DNA of 26,736 nt from Saccoglossus kowalevskii (lineage: Eukaryota > Hemichordata > Enteropneusta > Harrimaniidae). Every line of letters begins with the position of its first letter. Within the stretch, counting starts at the first letter, position 1. Below, one piece after another: positions 1-12,200 of this stretch. The notes under the pieces were generated by a model. It had not been told where the DNA came from, did not search any database, and saw only the letters and a program-made list of their open reading frames with translations. Location: contig NW_003140815.1 in the NCBI RefSeq assembly GCF_000003605.2, positions 106,926 to 133,661 on the forward strand, read 5' to 3'. Made by a program: the position numbers and the translations under genes.

Positions 1-182
1 ACTTAAAATGCCAATAAAAATCGTTTTTGACGTGTAATTATGCATTCGACCACTATAAACTACATTTTTTTAGCATCCTCAGCTGACCATGGTATAACAC
101 ATACATGTACATGTACAGTATACTTTCCTTGTCATAACTCTTCTGTGTTTCTTGTTGCCATGACTACAATGCATGATCTTAG
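1..182 (+). other. SART3 intron, 3' part
   Basis: AT-rich sequence ahead of the first visible acceptor. No exon recognised. Confidence 0.7.
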
Positions 183-287
183 AGTTGTGGTTAGCATGGA
201 TCAAAGATGAGATGTCGTTAACATCCGAAGAAAGTGGACGGGATCATATCAATGCATTATTTGAAAGAGCTGTTAAAGATTACATGT
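183..287 (+). CDS. SART3: SART3 visible exon 1 (HAT repeat)
   Basis: Acceptor TTAG at 179-182 and donor GTGAGT at 288. The exon enters at phase 1 (a G from the exon outside the window completes Glu). It encodes ELWLAWIKDE and then LFERAVKDYM, a HAT helix pair that aligns with human EELWLEWLHDE and DLFEKAVKDYI. Confidence 0.93.
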
Positions 288-3200
288 GTGAGTACCATCA
301 TCATGTTGTTGAGTTCTTGTAATCTGATCTTTAAGATTCAATCTTAGAACATTCATAAATATTTTTTGGGGAATATGTTAATAGCATGAATGTTTTCGTT
401 AGTGTAAGTGTAATTTTATTTGTGAGTTAGTGTTCTGACACAGGCGTAGATTCACAAAGATTCACCACAACATCTGTTCTGAATAATTACTGTAGAATAA
501 ATCTGAGCAATTTTTCAAATATTTTGTGCATCTTTAATGGTGTTAGTATGTTCTTGTGCAGCCTGCTTGAACACTACTATGGCAGAATTTTGAGTTGATG
601 CAAAGTGATTGCCTTACTGGCTATCCAATTCTAACACCAGTCAGGTCAATAAAAAAAAAGCTTGTTTATTGACAAATTTTGTTGACATATCAAAAATAAA
701 TTTCAGCTAATATAAAACATTTACAGTAGATGTATAAAAGTGCCTTTATTTTACAGGTGTGGGCATATGGCTAGAATATGTCCAGTATTCGATTGGTGGC
801 ATGGCAATGAAAGATGGCATAAGTAATATTCGGAAGGTCTTTGAGCGATCCATCACAGCGGTGGGACTTCATGTTACAAAGGGTGCTACACTTTGGGAGG
901 CGTACAGAGAGTTTGAAAGTATACTTCTGGCCACCATACAGGTGAGATAGGAAAGTTTCCGACTGCTGGATTATGTGTATGTCTAATATGTATCATTAGC
1001 TAAATTGTAATATCCATTGCCATCATATGATTGTGATAGAAAGGTGATAAATGCACGACTCAACAAAATACAAATGTATCTATTCTCACAGTAATATTGC
1101 TGATATTTCAGCAAACTTCATACATTGGGTCCAATTTATTAAAAATGGCATAGATCTATTTCAATGTCCAGTACTCTTGATTGATCTGAGGACAGCAGAC
1201 ACAACAATTTGTGTACCAAAGCTGTCTTGAATTGACAAATGAATGATCTATAATTTTCGTAATCAATTTATAGTATAGCATAGTACCTACAACTTTGAAA
1301 ATTTGACAGATTGACAATCAATAAAGGTACGTTAATTCAAAACAATAATTTGATTCAAGCTAAAACTTTCCAGTTTATGACAGTCGTGGTATGAATCACA
1401 TGTATTTAAAACATTGTCATTCAATGGTATAGGATTGTATGTCACCAAATAACTTACACACATACTTATGCAGAGTTTGTATTAAAAGTTATTGTATACA
1501 CCCGTATACGTAATAGCGGCGAATGTACAATGTGAACAATTTTAATTGACTGGTTATACAAGTCAATTGGGTCGTGTTGAATGTGATCTTGATATTGATC
1601 ATCGTGTTCAATGTACGTTTCACAGCCAGGTGCAGGTCAAATCACAACTGCCGAAAAACAGTCAGAAATTGATGCTCAAACTGAAAAAATAGATGCGTTG
1701 TTTAGAAGACAGTTATCAATTCCATTGATGGGTAAGTTCACATGTTTTTAAATTTATTTGTACTTGCCTTAAAAAATGATATATATTTGATCAGAGGTAC
1801 ATTACTTGGGGTTTGCAACACGCATAGTACTGTATGGTGACATCATGCCAAGATCCCATTCAAGTCTCATCTCGTAGATAGCAAGACTGATGCTATGACC
1901 TTCTGACATGACACATATCAATGTATATCAATGTTCAAGGTTTACAATAAAACATGTATCACAACATTCATAGTGACAAAATGTAATACATCGAAAATGT
2001 ACAGAAAATATAGTTCTCGAAATCCGTCATATCGTGATCAGCTATTTTGATCCACCTGGACATCCCAGTATCCTAGTTACCTCGGGCATGCACATTCACA
2101 TTTTTCTGAGTTAAAACGCTTATGCGAGAGCGAGATTGAAACGGGATCTTGGCATCATCGGCTACTTGCAAACCCCAAATAATGTGATCATGGATTATCT
2201 CATTGAACATCATAAATTTTGTTTATGTATTTTTCTAGAAAATCTGTTTCAATTTTAGACCAAATAGACTACAGGTCTTTATAACAATTTTGGGAAGAAA
2301 GTGAAACAAATGTTGAAGGTTTAATTTTGTGAATGGTGTCATTGGCGCTGAAAGGTGTAACAACCGGTAGTAAATATTTGCTTTATTAAAAACACATCTC
2401 TACTAAAACCAACAATTGTATTTATAGTATCATTTAAATATGATTTATTTGACTGTCAAACATAACTCTGTCATTTATGCATGTGCAGCTAATAAAGCTA
2501 ATACAGTATACAAATCTTGCATAATTTGAATATAGTCAAGCCAGGTACCTTATGTTACACAATAATTTGAATATAGTCATGCCAGGTACCTTATGTTACA
2601 CAATAATTTGAATATAGTCATGCCAGGTACCTTATGTTACACAATAATTTGAATATAGTCATGCCAGGTACCTTATGTTACACAATAATGGCTGCAATAC
2701 CCAATACAAAAAAAGCAGAAGGCACATTACTGTAATATTGAGTGCTAATCAAACCAAAATTATGTTGCAATATTTTGTCAATTTTTATGTATTTTTCTAT
2801 AATTTCGTTATTAATTATTGGACCAGATGTGTATAATGTTTCATTGTCTACAGATCTTGAAAAATATATGGAAAAAAAAAATGTTTTGTGAAAGTTGACA
2901 AAAGTTGACGTTGATTGTCAAAAACTTATTTGTCATCAAGTAAACCAGCATAATTTTGTTATTATTTGTTTAAATATTGTGACCAAACCCCAGTCAGTGA
3001 CTGTGCCTGTGATAATGACTTGTTAGTCCCAGTCTGAACACAGTTCAAAAACGAGGACTTATGGATTGACCTCTGTGTATGCGGCCGTGTGTGCGTATCT
3101 TAGACATACCTGTATCTTAGACATGCCTGGACTGATTACAATCAAACTTCACACATACATCATCAATTTGTTTCACAATCTGATTCAAGATGGTCGAATG

Positions 3201-6200
3201 GTGGCCATTTTCGTGATGAAAAATCATCAAAATCAAGAATTTCTGGCATTCTGTTAACAGATGGATGTTGTTAAAACTTGGTACATACATTTGACATTAT
3301 AGGACCTTGATGCACGTCATTATGTTTTTGATTTGATTCAAAATGGTCGACTGGCAGCCGTTTGGTTTTAGTGAATACAGTTTTAGTGTCATAACTAAGA
3401 CATGCTTTGAGGGATTATGTTCAAATTTTGTGTATTTATTATACATCATGTCATAGATATATTGGTTTGACCATCTGATTAAAATGACCAAATGCTGGCC
3501 ATTCCGGTGATGAAAAATCAAAATTAAGCATTTCTGGCATTCCGAAACCAGAAACATACATTGGACATTAACTGACCTTGATGCACATCATTTTGTTTTT
3601 TTAGATGGGATTCAAAATGGTTGACTGACATTTTTGTGCTGAAAAAATCATACAAAAATCCAGCATTTCTGGCATCCCAGAACCAGATCTCGGTCTTCTA
3701 TGGAATGATTTCATTCAAACTTGGTACATACATTGGACATTATGGGTTCTTGATGCACTTCATTTTGTTTTTCAGATCAAATTCAAAACGGCTGACTGGC
3801 GACCATTTTGTGCGGTTCTGACATGCTTTGACTGATTATGTTAAAATTGTATATATTCATTATACATCATGCCATAATTATACAGATGTAATGGTTTGAC
3901 TATCCGATTCAAAATGGCCATTTTGTTTTTAATTAATGCTGTTCTAGAGCAATATTTCTCAATATGGACAAGTACTTGTTTGACTATCAAATACAGATGA
4001 CTGAATGTCAATCATTTTAATGTTGAACAATTATAATCAAGCATCAGCTTCTGGTTCCATATCTCTGATGTGTTTATGTTCCAACTACATGTATATTACT
4101 ATTAACAAAACTATATAAACTATCTTAAAATTGATAACTAACAGGAACTTGCCATACATGGCTTGTTTTTTCAGACATGGAGAGCACATATGAAGAGTAT
4201 GAAGAGTGGAGCACAACGCCGATTCCTGATCACCTTAAACATTCCTATCAAAAAGCTTTATTAAAACTTAAAAACAGAACACAGTATGAGGATGCATTGG
4301 TAAGAATAATAAAAAAAATAGAATCACACATCCCCAAGAGCCTAGTATGAGATTTCTCACACGAGTTTGGATACAGGTGATTGTGAGAGAAAAAATTAAC
4401 ACGTATGGAAATCCCATCTTGTTGCTCTTGGTGTATGAGATTCTTTTTCTCACATCACATCAAAATGCATTATGAAAGAGGTGAATGAGTTCAGAGTAGA
4501 TGCGAACTTGCTCAAATTAGTGGATGTATTATTCCGCATCACAAAACCTTATCATCTGCTGAATGTGCAAATGCCATGCAGATAGAAATCTGATAACGAT
4601 AAATTTTAAAAAATCACTGCATACAAACTGGTATGAACAAATACATATTAACTAAATATTTACTCCTAGTGACTGACAAAAATCAAAGCTTTTCCTATGC
4701 TGCGTGCCGACATAAAATCTGTGGTGAGATTCACATCTTTTGCAAGTAAGGTGTCAATGATGATACCTTCAAGAGATTATGTATATGATATTAGTATGAA
4801 GTGTTAGTTCACCTAGTCTGCCAATGCTGGTATTTTCGGCAGTGTAGTATTCCCTATTTCTGAAGCCATGTTTTATTAACGCTGTGTTGGTGCTGCTTGC
4901 TCACTTTGTAGTTCTGGCTCTTATGTTTCACATCATACGATTGGATAGTATTCTGCATGTTTCTGCCCATCTATCTACCGGTAATATTATCGAATCAGAG
5001 AACATTTTACCAAACTGTTTCATATAACATGCTTGAATACATAAGTATGGGATCGATTTGATCCCATATTGGTGTTCTCAGTAGTCAAGGATGTGAGAAT
5101 GTCGAATTATCATCTTTTTGCAGGTGCTTCTAATAGTCTATGTCATTACACAGTGATTAGATATAATTTATTGCATATCGTAAAAAATCCATAAACATGG
5201 CTATTGACTATGGGAAACTTTTGCACATCTTACTCCATGATCACCAGTCATCTCCTGAAACTATACAGGTTTCATGATTCTGTCATTTAATATATTCTGC
5301 TATTAATTAGGTCATTAAGGTCATTCATTTGAGATTTCACTATTGTCACAAAGTAAACCCTTGATTTGTGAAATTGATGAAATTTGTTCTCCTATTCTTG
5401 AACCATTTCGATTGTATCTGCTCTGATCAAATAACTGATCGGATTTGAATTCATTGTATTTCAGCTGACTGCAGAACCCCCTAGGCTAGCCGAATACAAG
5501 TCGTACATAGAATATGAGAAGTCGGAAGGTGAACCGACCAGAATACAGTGTATATACGAGAGAAGTTTGGAGGAAAACTGTCTAGTTCCTGAACTCTGGT
5601 TAGACTACACTAAATATGTAGTAAGTATTTAATAAGTAAAAAAATGTTGCCACTACAGAGGACAATTATAGATATTCGTAATGATACACAGTTAACTTGT
5701 CTAAACAAAACAACCAGACAAGTTTACAGAGTATTTCATATGTATTCATATTTTTTGTTTCAAGTGTCACATGACTGGTGACACCATCTTTAGCTATTTA
5801 TACACAGTGCGAATTATAATATTGACATTTTTTTAATAGTTTCCATAGGAATTTGTGATATTATATTTATTTTTTTATTAATTTGTGAATTTGTGATATT
5901 ATTACAAAAAATAAGTAGTATTCATCAAAATGTTCTAATAATTAGTTCTCATTTCATAGCTACAATTAATTTGTTATCATGATTTTAAATTGTGATGAAA
6001 CTGTTTCACCATAGAAACCGATTGTAAATGGTCTCAAAATCACATGAATGTTTGTTTGACCTATTTGTGTGCAAAAAATATATTTTGATGACCACATATT
6101 TTTTATCTTGATTTTCGAAAACAGCATGAAGGAATTTGTATTGATATCTTTAGCAAATTGTGGACAAATACTGAAATAACCAAACTTAAAATTAAACACA

Positions 6201-9200
6201 TAAAAAAAAAGATTGAGTAACTTATAGATTTAGTAAATTATAAAGACTACAAAAACTGCAGCATCTGCACAACAGTAATAACAAATATTCTTGTTCTATT
6301 TATCAGATATTCATATATCATGTATTATGTATTTTATCAGCTTTATCAAATTTAATTTTTTTGTTTTCATCTTTCAGGATAACCAGTTAAAAATTGGCAG
6401 CGTCTCTCTTAATATACATACAAGAGCTGTCAGGAACTGTCCATGGACCATGTTGCTATGGCAACATTATCTTCAGTCACTGGAAAGATACAAACAGCCA
6501 CATGATAAAGTTAAAGGTATGTTAGCTGTGTTCCAATATATGTCACTGTCAACTAAAAAAAACAACACAAAAGATATTTTGAAAACCGATAGTCCTCCCA
6601 CCCTTCCCTTCCACTTTCCACATCAAAGTAGGATTACTTTTTATGGATGTCATGGGTAAAAATGTCAGAGTTCATGTTCTGTATTATGATGCCATGCACG
6701 GACAATTATTGAAGTGGTTGTTAGATAGATACTATGCGACTATCAGGCAATGCACGAAGAGAATATTCAATTTTGTATCAATTTTCATTTTTATCTGGAA
6801 ACTACTACTGTTTTCACATATCGTTTGCTTTTGAATGTGATATGTAACTAAATTACAAGCAGCAAAAAAAAAAAAATAACTGTAAAATACTTTATTTTCG
6901 GTTGGAATTAATTTTCACTATTTTTGCTGAAGGAATGATTCAGTGAAAATAAAATCCAGCAAATATACCTTTTTACCTATCTTTTACCTTCAACTCGTCC
7001 AAAATCAGTGAAAATAAAATCCATGTGAAACACCAAAAAAAAAAAAAAAATAATTCCAGCTAAAATAAAGTATTTTACAGTAGTCAGTTTCCTTCTTCTA
7101 GAGCCTACCACTGTGTATTTCCAATATTTCAGCATTTCGTAGTATAATTAAAGTAAAGGACTTTGCACTGCGCATTATAAATCACATCTCAGAATTAGAG
7201 GTTTTATGATTACACAGCACTACGTTATCATGTGATTCTGGTAGTGTTGATTTATAATCATTATATAATGCATACTGTGTAGCTATTTATTTGAACTATG
7301 TTTAATTGACATTTGGTTTGCTTACAAGCATTCGCAAATTAAGAGAGTTTGCTTCCCATGAGATCTTTATTACACATCCCTATCATGGCTGCACACTCTA
7401 ATCTTATAAATCTATGGTATAAACTTTTTTTTCTTTTTTCAGAAACTTTTGAAAAAGCCATCAATTCCGGGTTCTCGCAAGGTTCAGATTTTTTTGTACT
7501 ATGGCAGACTTACATAGACTACATGAGGAGGAGAATTGACTGGCATTCAGGTATACACTATTAATATTTTCCACCCACAATCTTTTCTGTATAAGTTTTT
7601 GGGTTATGATAGATGAATTCAAAGCTGTCTTTAGAAGTCAAACTATGTTGCCATAGATACATATACTAAAAAGAACAAAGAGTTCCAAGAAATGCCTGGG
7701 TAATAAAAAGTGAACAGATAAACAAAAAATGTATTGTATGCTACATTATTAAAATATAACTTATTTTGACCATAAACACGTCTCTGTTATTTTAAATAAG
7801 CACATGTGCTTTTAATGGAGCAGATTTTGCACCCGAAAACTTGTTATACTGAAGGTATCGTGCTGTTATTTTGACTTTTATTGTAAATGACCGATCCTTG
7901 CTAACTAGTCACTGTGTATGTGTGCAAAATGTGAACAAGTGTGATGGCCTATACCATAGTTGTCACAATCTAAATCACAATGTTTGGCAAACTTGGTTGT
8001 AAATTATACTCCCTCATTGTACATGATTCTATTGAAAGATCACATATTTTACCTGAGTAATAATATGTAGATCTGATATTAAGCGTCTCTGAAGCATAAC
8101 TGCAATCTTTTATTTACTTATTGACTCTTACACAATCCCCGGAGGGAAAGAAAATGGTCACAAAGTACAAGGAGAAATATATATATATAAAAAACAAAAC
8201 AAAAACACAATATACTAAATAACAAATAACAAATACAATCACTAAATTACTAAATAATACAAAATCTCTAAAATACAATCTAATATAAAATCAGTTGTTC
8301 AAACAGCATATGGCGATGGAAATAAAACAAAATGTTGGAATTGCAAAAAAAGGCACGCTAAAGTAGTCATTTGCTAAATAAGATCTGCCAAGCTATAGTA
8401 GTGAGGCAATGGTTTAATAAATAGCCTTGGCTGACCTTGGACATATAGCCATATGGTATACCCAAACATACAAGTTAGATCTCAAGCTTAGAAAAGAATT
8501 TAGAGTTCTTCTCCAGGGTCGCATAGGTGTCACATCACTATTTTGTTTGCACAACAGAAAATTGGGAACATATTGGGGTAAGATGCATCATGGGATCACT
8601 TCAATTCATATTAGAAGAAGCCTTGCGTTAATTTGAGATCTCAATATAATTAGTAAAAGTTCACTTTTCAAACACACACATCAAGTCATTTAATTTGTGT
8701 ATTTAATAGTTTTCTTTTTCTATTATTTTTCAGAGAATGAAGTTGAAGTTGAGGAATTCAGACTGACCATTAGACGAGCGATAGAATACCTCACAGAGTG
8801 TATGTACTTTGATATATACTCACAAAGTTTGTTGTGAATTACCAGTAGTTATTTTCTTTTGAATTTATAGCGAACTGTTTTTTTTGTTTTTGATTCAGAT
8901 TTTGGGTTAGAAGCCGACCCCACCTGTAGTCTACACAAGTACTGGGCAACAATTGAGGTGAGAAGAGATAATTAACAATAAATATTATTTATACTTGCAA
9001 TATTGCATGGCAACTATGTGCATGTCACTGTGTAACCCACAGTCCATTATCTGCTTGTTGACTTCCAAATGAGATAATTTATGCCTGTGTTGATCAATAT
9101 CTCAAGAACTGTTCATAGATTTACATGATGAAATTGAATTGGCCATGCAATACTGAGTTTTCGCATATGTAATGAGCTCATTTGCATAGTTGATTGATTT

Positions 9201-12200
9201 TAGGTTTTTCTACCAGCTTTCGAAGTTTTAAAATTCAACCAAACTTGGCAATCAATAATTTGACATTCAATTATGAGACATGTGATGTAGCAAAAATATG
9301 TTTAGTTTATTATGTAAATTGTGACAGGAGTTGATAAGGTGTCTTGAAGGTCAAATAACATTTCTGGTATTTGTGAAATTCACATAATTTCATGTATATT
9401 ATATCTTAGGCTAAACATCTCAAAAACAAACAAGCTGCTAGAGAACTATGGGATGAGGTTGTGTCAGTTCACGGCAAAGAAGCACAGACATGGTTGGAGT
9501 ATATTAATTTTGAAAGGTGAGTGAATGAACAGTATGTTTTTAATTAATGAGGTCATAGAATTAATTATGTGTATAATGAATAAGGTCATAGAATTAATCG
9601 TGTGTATAATGAATAAGGTCATAGAATTAGTTATGTACATAATAATGAGGCCATAGAATTAATTATGTGCATAATAATGAGTCATAGTATTAATTATGTG
9701 CATAATAATGAGGTCATAAAATTAATTATGTGCATAATTAATGATTCAAAACATATCAGTGGTACATGTCACATGCTTTTATTATTTTGTAATAGTATAT
9801 AGAAATGACAAAAAAAATTGGGTGTCGTTTTTGAGACTGATCATATCAACCTGACGTAATTCTGCATATTTCCCAGTGGCAAATGTAGAGACGGGCACTA
9901 AAATTAATAATAATAAATAATAAAAACCCAGTGTGACAATGACATCATTGTAAAGGCTCCCTCAACCAACAATCTTGCATGCATGCCCTTGTTTCTCTAC
10001 ATACATTATACACTAATACAGAATGTATGGTGACAACAAGCACTGTCGTAAAGTTCTTGTGCGTGCTGTTCAGTCAACCAGTGATTGGCCCGAGTCAGTG
10101 TGCGAAGCGTACATCAACTTTGAAAGAGAAGAAGGCACGTTGGAGCAGTATGAGGCAGCGGTTGTCAGGGTAGAATCGCAGATGAACAGAGTGAATGAAA
10201 GAAGAAATAAGGTAAATTATCGATAGATAAACGTACTTGGTACCATGAAAATATCTGCAGCTCTCGTTCTATGGGAGACAATGAGTTAAAATGTATGTGG
10301 GTCGTAACTGATATTTCTACATTTTTTACATTAGTTGCTGCTCATATTTTTCTTCTTGTGGAGTATAAATGAATAATCCACTGCTGAGGTTGCCTTTTTT
10401 TGTTTTTTGGGAGGGAGGGGGGCAGCTATATTTTGTGTTGGATACTGTAGTGTAGAAATGAATAATCAGCCACTGAGATCCCATCTTTACTGAGTTGTAT
10501 TTAAAATGTCTGCCTTCAAAACTGCACATTCCTACTACCAGGGCTTTATTTCCACTTGTTCTTGTATTCTAAGTGTTGTAAATAAAAACAAGGTTACCGG
10601 TAATGACTATGACGTCCATCGTAATCAACACTCATGTCTCACACGAGATTAAAGTTAGCAAACTTTCTAACATATATTTCTTTACCAGGCTGCTGAAAAA
10701 GAAGCTGAATTGACCAAACAGCAGGAAGAAGTGTCTGAGTTTAAGAGACAAGCCAAAGCGGCAAAGAAAGCTGAAAAACAACCCATCAAAAGAAAAGTAA
10801 GGTCACGTACCATTCATCAGTTTTCTCTATTTTTCACAATGTTGTGATGCCTGTGTTAGTAAACCTGTTGATGGCCACACCTCAGAATTAACAATTTAAG
10901 CACAACAGATAAAAAACTCTTAGACTAGTGATTGTACACATTGGGAAAATATGCCACATTAACCCCTTTCATTTAATCCATGGCAGAAAATTACATAAAA
11001 GTCACATTTTTAGTTCACTGATCGCTACTGCAACTTTTGCATTTAATTATGACATTTCATTACAGGTTGCATTACATTACATTACATTCCTGTGGACACG
11101 TGAATGAAAAGAACACCTAAAAACATGCTAACGAATCGCCTGCGTTGATGTTTGGAGATAATAATCAATTTGAAACAATTTGGGCCATCTCCTTCTCAAA
11201 AGGAGGCAATGGTATTTGCTGAGAGGGGGTGCGCTCTCAAGTCATTACTTTATGCTAAATTTTCGTGTTTTTTTTTTCATGTCCCTCTTTAAAAGTATCT
11301 TGGCTTCCTATTGAAAATGGGATGGCCTAAACGATCTCCAGTTTGAATCAGCACAGGCGACTTGTTAGCAATTTTGCTGATGATGTTGGTATTTAGGTGT
11401 TCCTTTCATTCAAGCGTCCACAGTAAAGGTTACACTTGTCATACACATTCTGTATAAAGAAAAATTTGCTGCTTGCATTATTTGTTGTGTATTTTTCATG
11501 ACGTGTAAACTTATGCACAAAGATGCATACTCTCAGATGGTATAGACTGTTCTGACACTCTGAGCTAGTATTCAGACCTAATGACCAAAAGCAACTGAAA
11601 ACGTAAACAAAAATTAAAAATTTTTGATACTAATTCAAAAAATTCTTTCAGAAGGATTATGTTTGAATATTATGGGATGGTCTATTCTTGAGGATTGTGC
11701 CTGAACTGTTTAAATGTCTCTTTTATGTCTATATCAATGTTTGGTTTGTAACAGGCAGATGAAAGGACTGAGAGTGTCATAAAAAGAAAAGAATCCAACA
11801 ACCCACCACAAGAGAATGTGTTTAAAGTGCCTTTCTTGCCACCTGGAATGCCGGGTAGGAAAACTGATGACTCTCCACCACCAAAGAAACAAAAAACAGA
11901 CGAATCTACTATGGTAAAAGGTGCAGTTTCACATGACCCATCGAAAGACTGTAGGACGGTGTTCGTTAAAAATTTATCATATAATTTGAAAGAAAACAAG
12001 ATTAGGTCAATTTTCGCTGAGGTAAGATGACTTGTATTGAGAACGCCCTCTATCATTCTAATAGTTTATTTAATTGTACTGTGCTATTTAAAGTAATAAC
12101 TGATCAAGAGCTAGCACATAAAATTACAATTGTAAAAATTGAAGGAACAATTACAGATTATGTTTTTACTTCAAGAAATAAGTTTTCAAATACCTCATTA

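Noticed and set aside
3297..3557. 86-codon minus-strand frame
   Set aside because: Lies entirely within a degenerate repeat array; no coding signal.
5046..5069. TATGGGATC/GATCCCATA perfect hairpin
   Set aside because: Nine paired bases with a 5-bp loop in AT-rich intron sequence; expected now and then by chance and not tied to any element.
8427..8636. 69-codon open frame that reads like a soluble peptide
   Set aside because: No recognisable domain, no clean splice borders in a matching phase, and the frame does not fit between SART3 exons 7 and 8, which already join without a gap.
10955..10985. TTAACCCCTTTCATTTAA, similar to a TTAA-type transposon end
   Set aside because: No partner end was found nearby, so it cannot be called an element.
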